Source: Pseudoxanthomonas composti (GTDB lineage Bacteria; Pseudomonadota; Gammaproteobacteria; Xanthomonadales; Xanthomonadaceae). Taken from it: a stretch of DNA of 64,000 bases. The stretch covers positions 434,001 through 498,000 of the forward strand of contig NZ_SAWZ01000001.1 of NCBI RefSeq assembly GCF_004122095.1, in the 5' to 3' direction. Position numbers and translations under genes: made by a program. This document shows, in pieces, positions 8,281 to 17,217 of this stretch (the first letter of the stretch is position 1; each line of letters begins with the position of its first letter). Under the pieces are notes generated by a model. That model did not search any database and was not told where the DNA came from. It worked only from the letters and a program-made list of their open reading frames with translations.

Positions 8281-8877
8281 ATGCGCTCACATACCCTGCC
8301 CCTTTGTCTTTGCAGCGTCCTGGTGCTGGCGGCCTGCCAGCCACCGCCACAGGATCCGGCCACGCGCAGCGAACCAGACACCAAGACAGTGGCCGCGCAG
8401 CGAGCGACTGCGCCAGCGCCCGCGCCAGCACCTTCTGCAGCGACCAGCGAAGCGGCCGAGCCTGGCATTCCCCTTGAACACTCGCCAGCAGCGGCGGCGC
8501 CACCGGCCGACGCGGCCGCAGCAGCGACCCTGGTGCGCGACTACTACGCGGCGATCAATGCCAAGGACTACGCGCGTGCCTACGGCATGTGGTCCGAGCA
8601 GGGCAAGGCCAGCGGACAGACCGCCGAGCAGTTCGCCAACGGCTACGCCAGCACCGAACGCGTCCAGGCGGACGTCGGCATGCCGGGCAATGCCGAGGGC
8701 GCGGCCGGCTCGCGCTATCTGCAGGTGCCGGTGACCGTGCACAGCGTCCGCAGCGGTGGCGAGCAGCGGACCTACGCCGGGCACTTCGTCCTGCGCGCGG
8801 TGGTGGCCGACGGGGCACCGGTCTCGGCGCGGCAGTGGCATCTATACAGCGCCGAGCTGCAGCGCAAGACGCCTTGA
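8281..8877 (+). CDS. Putative lipoprotein with C-terminal NTF2-like domain (paralog of 7023-7613)
   Basis: 198 residues. The signal peptide ends in LAAC (lipobox), then a long Ala/Pro/Thr-rich linker (about 22-80) and a globular domain starting LVRDYYAAINAKDYARAYGMW, the helix-turn pattern seen in NTF2-like domains, ending VSARQWHLYSAEL. It starts six bases after the DUF1439-like stop, so the two are surely co-transcribed. It shares architecture and C-terminal pattern with 7023-7613. No catalytic residues can be assigned. Confidence 0.72.
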   Translation: MRSHTLPLCLCSVLVLAACQPPPQDPATRSEPDTKTVAAQRATAPAPAPAPSAATSEAAEPGIPLEHSPAAAAPPADAAAAATLVRDYYAAINAKDYARAYGMWSEQGKASGQTAEQFANGYASTERVQADVGMPGNAEGAAGSRYLQVPVTVHSVRSGGEQRTYAGHFVLRAVVADGAPVSARQWHLYSAELQRKTP

Positions 8878-8934
8878 GTCGGCCGCGCTGACGGGCCGAC
8901 CGAAGGTCCGTTCGACGATTCGCCCGTTGGGGCG

Positions 8935-9030
8935 GCCCCGGTGGCCTGAAGCCATCGACTGCGCAGGGGCTTTCCCAGGAAGGCCCCCTCGCGGCTGAAG
9001 CCGCTCCCACAGATGAGGTCGCTCCCACAG
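8935..9030 (+). repeat. REP-like palindromic unit
   Basis: Degenerate palindrome ending in the recognisable half GGGGCTTTCC..CCTCGCGGCTGAAGCCGCTCCCACA (written in pieces), with a second CGCTCCCACA about 18 bp later. It matches units at 16191, 16338, 19689, 42271 and 42376. It lies between convergent genes. Confidence 0.7.
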
Positions 9031-9059
9031 AATGCTTTGAGGGAGGACTCGAGGTTCGT

Positions 9060-9539
9060 TTAGGCGGCCTTGCGACGCTTGGGCTGCAGCATGGTGCCGG
9101 TGCAGTTCTTGGAGCCGCAGCGACAGGCCCAGATCTTCTTCAGGCGCGCTGTGTGCGGCTCGGCCAGGGTGATGCCGTAGTTGTAGGTCAGCTCCTGGCC
9201 CGGCTTGATCGCCTTGATCGCCTCGATGAACACCTTGTCCTTGCTGCGGTCATCGCCCTCGGCTTCCTCGATCACCGCCTCGCAGTTGGGGCTGCAGCTG
9301 TGATTGATCCACTTGGCCACGTTGCCGCGCTTGGTCGCATCGATCACGTAGTCGTCGTTGAGGGTGAACAGGAAGGTGTGCCCGGATTCCACGTCGCCGT
9401 TGTCGTCGGCGTCCACTTCTTCATGCGTACGCAGCTGCCCGCGGTACTGGATGATGCGCTCGCCCTTGGCGATGGCGTCGGTGGCGAACACGCCGTTGCC
9501 ATGGATGGGCGACTTGCGGGCTTCGATCTTGCTGGGCAT
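9060..9539 (-). CDS. SET-domain protein-lysine methyltransferase
   Basis: 159 residues comprising a minimal SET domain plus post-SET zinc motif. Visible are the SAM-binding start SPIHGNGVFA (11-19), the knot-forming NHSCSPNC (79-86), ELTYNYG (116-122) and the C-terminal cysteines CRCGSKNC (139-146), which with Cys84 would bind Zn. There is no pre-SET or targeting domain. Bacterial SET proteins of this size methylate lysines on unknown or bacterial basic proteins; the Lys-rich HU gene 3.3 kb away is a candidate only by guess. The gene is divergent from the SUF operon. Confidence 0.9.
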   Translation of the reverse strand: MPSKIEARKSPIHGNGVFATDAIAKGERIIQYRGQLRTHEEVDADDNGDVESGHTFLFTLNDDYVIDATKRGNVAKWINHSCSPNCEAVIEEAEGDDRSKDKVFIEAIKAIKPGQELTYNYGITLAEPHTARLKKIWACRCGSKNCTGTMLQPKRRKAA

Positions 9540-9661
9540 GCGGTATCCGGAAAGTTGGGAAAGGCCTTGCGGCGATTCTCACCTACCGGCCCGGCAATCC
9601 CAAGTGCTGCGCTCGATCGACACCAGTGTCGGCCTGCATGAACGCCCGCTCAGGCGGCAGG

Positions 9662-9691
9662 TTGGCTCGCGGCGGATGAAAAGCGTACAAT
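9662..9691 (+). promoter_or_regulatory. Candidate promoter of the SUF operon
   Basis: TTGGCT (9662-9667) and TACAAT (9686-9691) are spaced by 18 bp and lie 34 bp before the regulator's start codon. No strong dyad typical of an Rrf2 operator could be picked out with certainty by eye. Confidence 0.5.
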
Positions 9692-9724
9692 TTCGGTCCT
9701 GATTTGAACGCACCGCCCCCTGCC

Positions 9725-10186
9725 ATGCTCCGCGTCACCAAACTCACCGATTACGCCACCGTCGTGCTCACCGTCCTGGCCGCGCGTCCGGGCGAGGTGG
9801 CCAGCGCCAGCGACCTGGCCGAGCAATCGGGCCTGGAGTCGCCCACGGTCAGCAAGCTGCTCAAGCCGCTGGCGCAGGCAGGGCTGGTGGAGGGCCTGCG
9901 CGGCGCACATGGCGGCTACCGCCTGGCCCGCGCGGCCGATCGCATCACCCTGATCGAGATCGTCGAGGCCATGGAAGGTCCGCTGGCCATCACCGAATGC
10001 AGCCTGCACGCCAACCAGTGCGGCATCGCCACCCGCTGTGGTGCGCGCGCCAACTGGCGCCTGATCAACGACGTGGTGGCCGATGCGCTGCGCGGCGTGA
10101 CCCTGGCGCAGATGCTGCAACCGCCGGCCGCGCATTCCCCTTCCACCCCACGCCCGCGCACGCTCGACGTGCAGCTGGCCCGTTGA
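9725..10186 (+). CDS. Rrf2 family SUF system Fe-S cluster assembly regulator
   Basis: 153 residues from ATG at 9725 (a TTG at 9704 would add seven residues). The winged helix is clear: LTDYATVVLTVLA, SASDLAEQSGLESPTVSKLLKPLAQAGLV and GAHGGYRLAR. Cysteines in ECSLHANQCGIATRC (about 93-107) match the Rrf2/IscR spacing used to bind an Fe-S cluster. As first gene of the sufBCDS transcript it most likely senses cluster status and autoregulates the operon, the usual arrangement in this family of organisms. Confidence 0.9.
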   Translation: MLRVTKLTDYATVVLTVLAARPGEVASASDLAEQSGLESPTVSKLLKPLAQAGLVEGLRGAHGGYRLARAADRITLIEIVEAMEGPLAITECSLHANQCGIATRCGARANWRLINDVVADALRGVTLAQMLQPPAAHSPSTPRPRTLDVQLAR

Positions 10187-10201
10187 CCCGTAGGCAGCCA
10201 C

Positions 10202-11659
<1,458 letters not shown>

Positions 11660-11666
11660 GAAGGCC

Positions 11667-11770
11667 GGGATTGGGGATTGGAGATTCGGGATCGGCGATG
11701 CCTCCCGCTCCTGCCCTGTTCCGCTCGCCCACGCTTTTTTACGAATCCCCAATCCCGAATCCCCAATCCC
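11667..11770 (+). repeat. Inverted pair of GGGATTG heptamer arrays between sufB and sufC
   Basis: Left arm 11667-11694: GGGATTG, GGGATTG, GAGATTC, GGGATCG. Right arm 11742-11770: four complementary units (CGAATCC, CCAATCC, CGAATCC, CCAATCC) plus C. In RNA the arms can form a stem of up to about 28 bp with some mismatches around a 47-base loop. The right arm ends directly at the sufC ATG, leaving no Shine-Dalgarno sequence. Confidence 0.85.
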
Positions 11771-12534
<764 letters not shown>

Positions 12535-12535
<1 letters not shown>

Positions 12536-13797
12536 TGTCCGCGCTGCTCGACTCCCTTGCCGAAGGCTTCACCGGCGACGCCGCCAGGCGCGAGGTGCTT
12601 GAACAGGCGCTGCGCAGCGGCCTGCCCGGCTCGCGCGAGGAAGCCTGGCGCTACACCTCCCTGCGGCCGCTGGAGCGTCGGCGCTTTGCCGCGGTGGCAG
12701 CCGCGCCCCAGATCGATGCGCAGCGGCTCGCCGCCATTCCCGCACCGCGCCTGGTGTTCGCCAACGGCCGCTTCGTCCAGGCGCTGAGCGATGTGTCCAC
12801 CCTGCCGGCGGGCGCGACGCTGCGCTCGCTGGGCCAGGCGCTGGCGGCTGGTGAGGACAGCGCGCGCTTCCTGCAGCGCCGGTTCGAGCGCAGCGACGAG
12901 GTCTTCGCCCAGCTCAATGCCGCGCTCGCCAGCGACGGCGTGCTGCTGCAGGTCGAGGCCGACGCCGTCATCGAAACCCCGATCCACCTGGTCTTCATTG
13001 GCGCGGCAGATGCCACCGACCGCGCCTGGCACCTGCGCAACCTGATCGACCTGCGCAACGGCGCCAGCCTGACCCTGGTGGAACACCACCTGGCCGAGGG
13101 CGAGCACGCGCATTTCTCCAACGTGCTCACCCACGTGCATCTGGGCCAGCAGGCCAGCCTGAAGCATGCGCGCGTGCAGGACGAGGCCGATCGCGCCACC
13201 GCGCTGTTGCGCACCGATGCGGTCCTGGCGCGCCAGGCGCAGTACCGCCGCCTGGACCTGGAGCTGGGCGCGGGCCTGTCGCGGCATGAGCTCAACGTGC
13301 GCCTGGAAGGCGAGCAGGCCCGGCTGTCGGCCAATGGCGTGCTGCTGGCCGGCGGTCGGCGTCACCTGGACACCCGGCTGGGGATCGACCACATCGGCCG
13401 CGACACCGCCTGCGAGCTGACCTGGCGCGGCCTGGGCGCCGGGCGCGGGCGCGCGGTGTTCCATGGTGGCATCCTGATTCGCGAAGGCGCCGACGGCGCC
13501 GATGCCAACCTGTCCAACAAGAACGTCCTGCTCAGCGATACGGCCGAGATCGACACCCAGCCGGTGCTGGTGATCCACGCCGATGAGGTCAAGGCCGCCC
13601 ACGGCGCCACCGTGGGCCAGCTCGATGCCAATGCGCTGTTCTACCTGCGCTCGCGCGGCCTGTCGGTCGATGACGCGCAGCGCCTGCTGACCGCCGCGTT
13701 CTGCCGTGCGCCGCTGGCCGTGCTGGAAGACCAGGCCCTGGGCGCGCAGCTGGCCGAATCCATCGATGCGGCGCTACGCCGCGCGGGGGCGGCATGA
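12535..13797 (+). CDS. sufD: SufD, Fe-S cluster assembly subunit
   Basis: 420 residues. N-terminal helical part with EEAWRYTSLRPL, then the SufBD beta-helix fold and the C-terminal helix motif HGATVGQLDANALFYLRSRGL followed by DAQRLLTAAFC. The final segment resembles SufB, with which it pairs. The start overlaps the sufC stop by one base (TGATG) and its stop overlaps sufS by four bases (ATGA), so translation is coupled. Confidence 0.95.
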
Positions 13798-15071
13798 GCG
13801 GCGTGGAGAACCTGGGCGCGGCCAGCATTGCCGCGGCCGAACAACAACAGGCGCAGGCAGTGGACTGGGAGCGTATCCGCGCGGACTTCCCGCTGCTCAC
13901 GCGCGCGGTCAACGACAAGCCGCTGATCTACTTCGACAACGCCAACACCGCGCAGAAGCCGGTGCAGGTGGTGGCCGCGGTGGACATGTTCTACCGCCGC
14001 CACAACGCCAACGTCAGCCGCGCCGTGCATGCGCTGGGCACCGAGGCCACCGAGGCCTACGAGGGCGCGCGCAAGACCCTGGCGCGCTTCATGAAGGTGC
14101 GCGGCGAGGAGCTGGTGCTGTGCAGCGGCACTACCTTCGCGATCAACCTGGTGGCGTATTCCTGGGCCCTGCCCAGGCTGAAGGCCGGCGATGTGATCCT
14201 GGTCTCGCGCATGGAGCACCACGCCAATATCGTGCCGTGGCAGCTGGTGGCCGAGCGCACCGGCGCCACGGTGCAGGTCGCCGAGATCCTGCCCGACGGC
14301 AGCCTGGACCTGGACGCGCTGGACAAGGCGATGACGCCGCGGGTCAAGCTGCTGGCGCTGGCGCATGTGTCCAACGTGCTGGGCACGGTGAACCCGGTGC
14401 GCGAGATCTGCCGGCAGGCGCGCAAGCGCGGCATCGTCACCGTGATCGACGGTTCGCAGGCCGCCCCGCACCTGCCGCTGGACGTGCCAGCGCTCGGCTG
14501 CGATTTCTACGCCGTCACCGGCCACAAGATCTGCGGTCCCACCGGCACCGGGGCGCTGTGGGCGCGCCGCGAGCTGCTGGAGGCGATGCCGCCCTTCATC
14601 GGCGGCGGCGAGATGATCAAGGAGGTCAGCTTCGAGAAGACCACCTTCAACGACATCCCGCACAAGTTCGAGGCCGGCACGCCCAACATCGCCGGCTTCG
14701 TCGGCCTGGGCGCGGCGCTGGACTACCTGGACGGCATCGGCATGGAGGCCATCCGTGCGCGCGAAGGCGAGCTGCTGGCGCACCTGACCGAAGAGCTGGA
14801 CAGAATCGAGGGCCTGCGCATCTTCGGCACCGCCCCGGACAAGGCCGCGGTGGTGTCCTTCCTGATCGATGGCGCCCACGCCCACGACCTGGCCACGCTG
14901 CTGGACCTGGAGGGCGTGGCCGTGCGCTCGGGCCAGCACTGCGCCCATCCGCTGCTGCAGTACTACGGGGTGGCCGCCACGCTGCGTGCCTCACTGGCGT
15001 TCTACAACACGCACGCGGAGATTGAGTCCTTCGTTGCGGCCTTGCTGAAGGCCCGCAGGCTGCTGGGATAG
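13794..15071 (+). CDS. sufS: SufS, group II cysteine desulfurase
   Basis: 425 residues. The PLP lysine is in VTGHKICGPTGTG (Lys245) and the persulfide cysteine in RSGQHCAHP (Cys383), the RxGxHC context of the SufS (group II) type. It takes sulfur from cysteine for cluster assembly. Group II enzymes normally need SufE or SufU as sulfur acceptor; neither gene is next to it, so a partner must lie outside this operon. An inverted pair of heptamer arrays begins five bases after the stop. Confidence 0.96.
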   Translation: MSGVENLGAASIAAAEQQQAQAVDWERIRADFPLLTRAVNDKPLIYFDNANTAQKPVQVVAAVDMFYRRHNANVSRAVHALGTEATEAYEGARKTLARFMKVRGEELVLCSGTTFAINLVAYSWALPRLKAGDVILVSRMEHHANIVPWQLVAERTGATVQVAEILPDGSLDLDALDKAMTPRVKLLALAHVSNVLGTVNPVREICRQARKRGIVTVIDGSQAAPHLPLDVPALGCDFYAVTGHKICGPTGTGALWARRELLEAMPPFIGGGEMIKEVSFEKTTFNDIPHKFEAGTPNIAGFVGLGAALDYLDGIGMEAIRAREGELLAHLTEELDRIEGLRIFGTAPDKAAVVSFLIDGAHAHDLATLLDLEGVAVRSGQHCAHPLLQYYGVAATLRASLAFYNTHAEIESFVAALLKARRLLG

Positions 15072-15076
15072 TGGTA

Positions 15077-15275
15077 GGAGTGAGTGAAGAGGGGTGAGGA
15101 GTGAGTAAGGGCGCTTGGCCGACTTTCGCTTCTTCTGCTCACTTCCCGTTCGTGCCGATGCCGGGCTCGGGCTATTGCTGGCGTCTTGGCGGAGCCGGAA
15201 CGCCTGGCCTGGCGCATGGGCCAGCCGAAGGCAGCTCTTGCCGCTCCTCACTTCTCACTCCTCTCCCCTCACTCC
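15077..15275 (+). repeat. Inverted pair of GGAGTGA/GTGAAGA heptamer arrays between sufS and the acetyltransferase gene
   Basis: Left arm 15077-15111 has five 7-bp units (GGAGTGA, GTGAAGA, GGGGTGA, GGAGTGA, GTAAGGG). Right arm 15248-15275 has four complementary units (TCACTTC, TCACTCC, TCTCCCC, TCACTCC). The 136-bp interval between them holds no gene I can support. The heptamer is the same family as the single arm at 3708-3742. Confidence 0.82.
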
Positions 15276-15287
15276 TAGAATAAAGCG

Positions 15288-15827
15288 ATGAGCCAGCTAG
15301 CCTTCCGCCACGCCACCGAAGCCGACCTCGACGCCATCGTGGCGCTGGTCACTTGCGCCTATCGTGGCGATGCCAGCCGCGTGGGCTGGACCACCGAGGC
15401 CGACTTCCTCGATGGCAACCGCATCGACCGCGAGGTGCTGCGGGCCGACATCCTGCGGCCGCGCAGCGTCGTGCTGCTGGGTGAGCGCGATGGCCAGCTG
15501 CTGGCCTGCGCGCATGTGGCCGAGCAGGACGGTGCCGGCTATTTCGGCATGTTTTCGGTGCAGCCCGCTTTGCAGGGCGCCGGCGTGGGCAAGGCGATGA
15601 TGGTCGAAGCCGAACGCATTGCACGCGAGGAACTCGGGCTGGCGGTGATGCGCATGACGGTGATCGACGTGCGCGAGACGCTGATCGCCTTCTACGAGCG
15701 CCGTGGCTACGTGCGCACCGGCATCAAGAAGCCGTTCCCCTATGGCGACGAGCGCTTTGGTACGCCGCTGCGCGATGACTTGCGCTTCGAGGTGCTGGAA
15801 AAGCCGCTGGCAGGAGCGGCGGCATGA
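15288..15827 (+). CDS. GNAT family N-acetyltransferase
   Basis: 179 residues. Typical GNAT order: N-terminal FRHATEADLDAIVALV, core strand YFGMFSVQPALQGAGVGKAMMVEAE containing the acetyl-CoA pyrophosphate loop (Q-x-x-G-x-G/A: QGAGVG), then MRMTVIDVRETLIAFYERRGYVRTG. The substrate is unknown. It overlaps the downstream Rieske gene by four bases (ATGA) and so belongs to the tail of the SUF transcript, although the heptamer repeat pair separates it from sufS. Confidence 0.88.
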   Translation: MSQLAFRHATEADLDAIVALVTCAYRGDASRVGWTTEADFLDGNRIDREVLRADILRPRSVVLLGERDGQLLACAHVAEQDGAGYFGMFSVQPALQGAGVGKAMMVEAERIAREELGLAVMRMTVIDVRETLIAFYERRGYVRTGIKKPFPYGDERFGTPLRDDLRFEVLEKPLAGAAA

Positions 15828-16159
15828 GCGAGACCTGGACCTTCGTCTGCGCCGAGGCCGAGCTGCTGCCGGGCGAGATGCGTAACGCCTGGGACGAGGT
15901 CACTGGCGCGGGCATCGTGGTGTTCAACCTCGATGGCGAGCTGTACGCGCTGGAAGACAAGTGCAGCCACGCCGATTTCGAACTCTCGGCGGCTGGCGGT
16001 TTCGATGCCGAACATCGCAGCATCGAATGTGTCCTGCACGGCGCGCGCTTCGATATTCTCAGTGGCCAGCCGCTGTGCGCACCGGCGTACTCGCCCGTGC
16101 CGAAGTTTCCGACCAAGCGCGAGCATGGCGGCATCTGGGCCAGAGACGACCGCGACTGA
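15824..16159 (+). CDS. Rieske-type [2Fe-2S] ferredoxin of the SUF locus
   Basis: 111 residues, a single Rieske domain. Ligands are Cys47 and His49 (KCSHADF) and Cys69 and His72 (CVLHGARFD). Proteins of this type are annotated as non-heme dioxygenase ferredoxin subunits, and a copy at the end of sufBCDS is usual in relatives, which suggests it supplies electrons to, or is a client of, Fe-S assembly rather than serving a ring dioxygenase; no oxygenase gene is nearby. Confidence 0.9.
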   Translation: MSETWTFVCAEAELLPGEMRNAWDEVTGAGIVVFNLDGELYALEDKCSHADFELSAAGGFDAEHRSIECVLHGARFDILSGQPLCAPAYSPVPKFPTKREHGGIWARDDRD

Positions 16160-16190
16160 TCGTCCGGCTGCGGGCTCCCCGCCCTGCTGT

Positions 16191-16260
16191 TGTGGGAGCC
16201 GATTCATCGGCGAAGAGGCTTGCCCGGTAAAGCCCCTTCGCGGCTAAAGCCGCTCCCACA
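16191..16260 (+). repeat. REP-like palindrome
   Basis: A 70-bp imperfect palindrome: TGTGGGAGCC at the left end, complementary CGCTCCCACA at the right, and a core GAGGCTTGCCCGGTAAAGCCCC with CGCGGCTAAAGCCG (written in pieces). It begins 31 bp after the Rieske ferredoxin stop. Confidence 0.85.
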
Positions 16261-16337
16261 TGGAAGCCACTCCATAGCGCGAAGCTGCTAATCAGGATAC
16301 GTGGCCACCTGACATGCCAGTCTGTCGGACCGCGCCC

Positions 16338-16426
16338 TGTGAGAGCCGATTCATCGGCGAAGAGGCTTTCCAGGTGAAGCTTCTCTGCGCCCGATGGCCT
16401 GCGGCCATCTCGAGCCGCTCACACCA
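16338..16426 (+). repeat. REP-like palindrome, variant
   Basis: Second unit of the same family (TGTGAGAGCCGATTCATCGG at the left, GAGCCGCTCACA at the right), with an enlarged loop containing CCGATGGCCTGCGGCCAT. The rest of the interval 16160-16546 holds nothing else I can support. Confidence 0.75.
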
Positions 16427-16546
16427 GATAAAACAAGTGCGGCGGGACTGCCCGCGCGCTCAGCTGACGCAATGCGCGCGTGGACGTGACGTTCGCGCAA
16501 GGTAGGCAGTCCTGCAGCTAAATGCGAAGAACTCTTATTTACAAAT

Positions 16547-16565
16547 AACAACGAGAGTTGTTAAC
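16547..16565 (+). promoter_or_regulatory. Candidate Fur box 1
   Basis: The 19-bp sequence AACAACGAGAGTTGTTAAC agrees with a 19-bp Fur consensus (GATAATGAGAATCATTATC) at 12 positions and carries the perfect dyad AACAAC-GAGA-GTTGTT. A second palindrome, TTATTT-AC-AAATAA, lies just upstream at 16535-16548. The AT-rich patch stands out in the GC-rich surroundings and precedes the TonB receptor region. Confidence 0.6.
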
Positions 16566-16658
16566 GTTTAGCGATGGCTGACACTCGTTGGCCAGTGGAG
16601 TGATCCGGTCTTGTCTGCGCACCACGCCCTGCTGGGCAGAAATCGCATCTCGCGGCTC

Positions 16659-17060
16659 ATGCGGGCCATGCGCGCGTGGGCGGCCCGTGGTGTGTTCGCG
16701 CTGGCCGTGCTGATCGGCCTGCAGTTGCTGGCCGCCACTGGCATGGTGTCCGCACAACCGGGCACCGAGCGCTCCCAAAGCGGAAGCCTGCCCGGCCAGG
16801 CCGAACCGGAGCCGGAGACCCCTGACGTCCGCGCGGAACAGGACGCGCTCAAGCAGCGCCGCAGCGTGGGCGTGCGCCACGTGGTGGATCGCAAAACAGA
16901 CACCTCCACCGCGATTGGATTCCCTGCTGCGGCCGTCGCCGCGCCGCGCGCCTGCGCGCGTGCCTGCGCATGGGGCAGTCAACACCGGCACCTGCCCGCG
17001 GGTGATCCACTGCGGCGCCTGCAACGCAGCCATGCGCCGCCGGCTCCCACGCTGAGCTGA
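16659..17060 (+). CDS. Uncharacterised membrane-anchored or secreted small protein upstream of the TonB receptor
   Basis: About 133 residues if the ATG at 16659 is used (TTG at 16611 is an alternative). A basic N-terminus (MRAMRAWAARG) precedes one hydrophobic segment (FALAVLIGLQLLAATGMVSA), possibly a signal peptide or anchor. After it come an acidic Pro/Glu patch and an Arg-rich tail with two close cysteines. I do not recognise a family, and the last 60 residues have low-complexity composition, so the gene or its end may be wrong. Position between a Fur box and a TonB receptor suggests iron regulation. Confidence 0.45.
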   Translation: MRAMRAWAARGVFALAVLIGLQLLAATGMVSAQPGTERSQSGSLPGQAEPEPETPDVRAEQDALKQRRSVGVRHVVDRKTDTSTAIGFPAAAVAAPRACARACAWGSQHRHLPAGDPLRRLQRSHAPPAPTLS

Positions 17061-17217
17061 CGGGCCGACCACCGCGTCGGCACGTCCTGCGGCCCCGCCG
17101 CACGTTGCACGTCTCTTCCGCCTTCACCCGTGCCGCGCCCCGCGTGGCGGCGGCGTGTTGTGCGCGCTCCCTCGCCTGGCCGCCCGCGGCCTGCCCACAT
17201 CACGATCCGAGCCCCCC

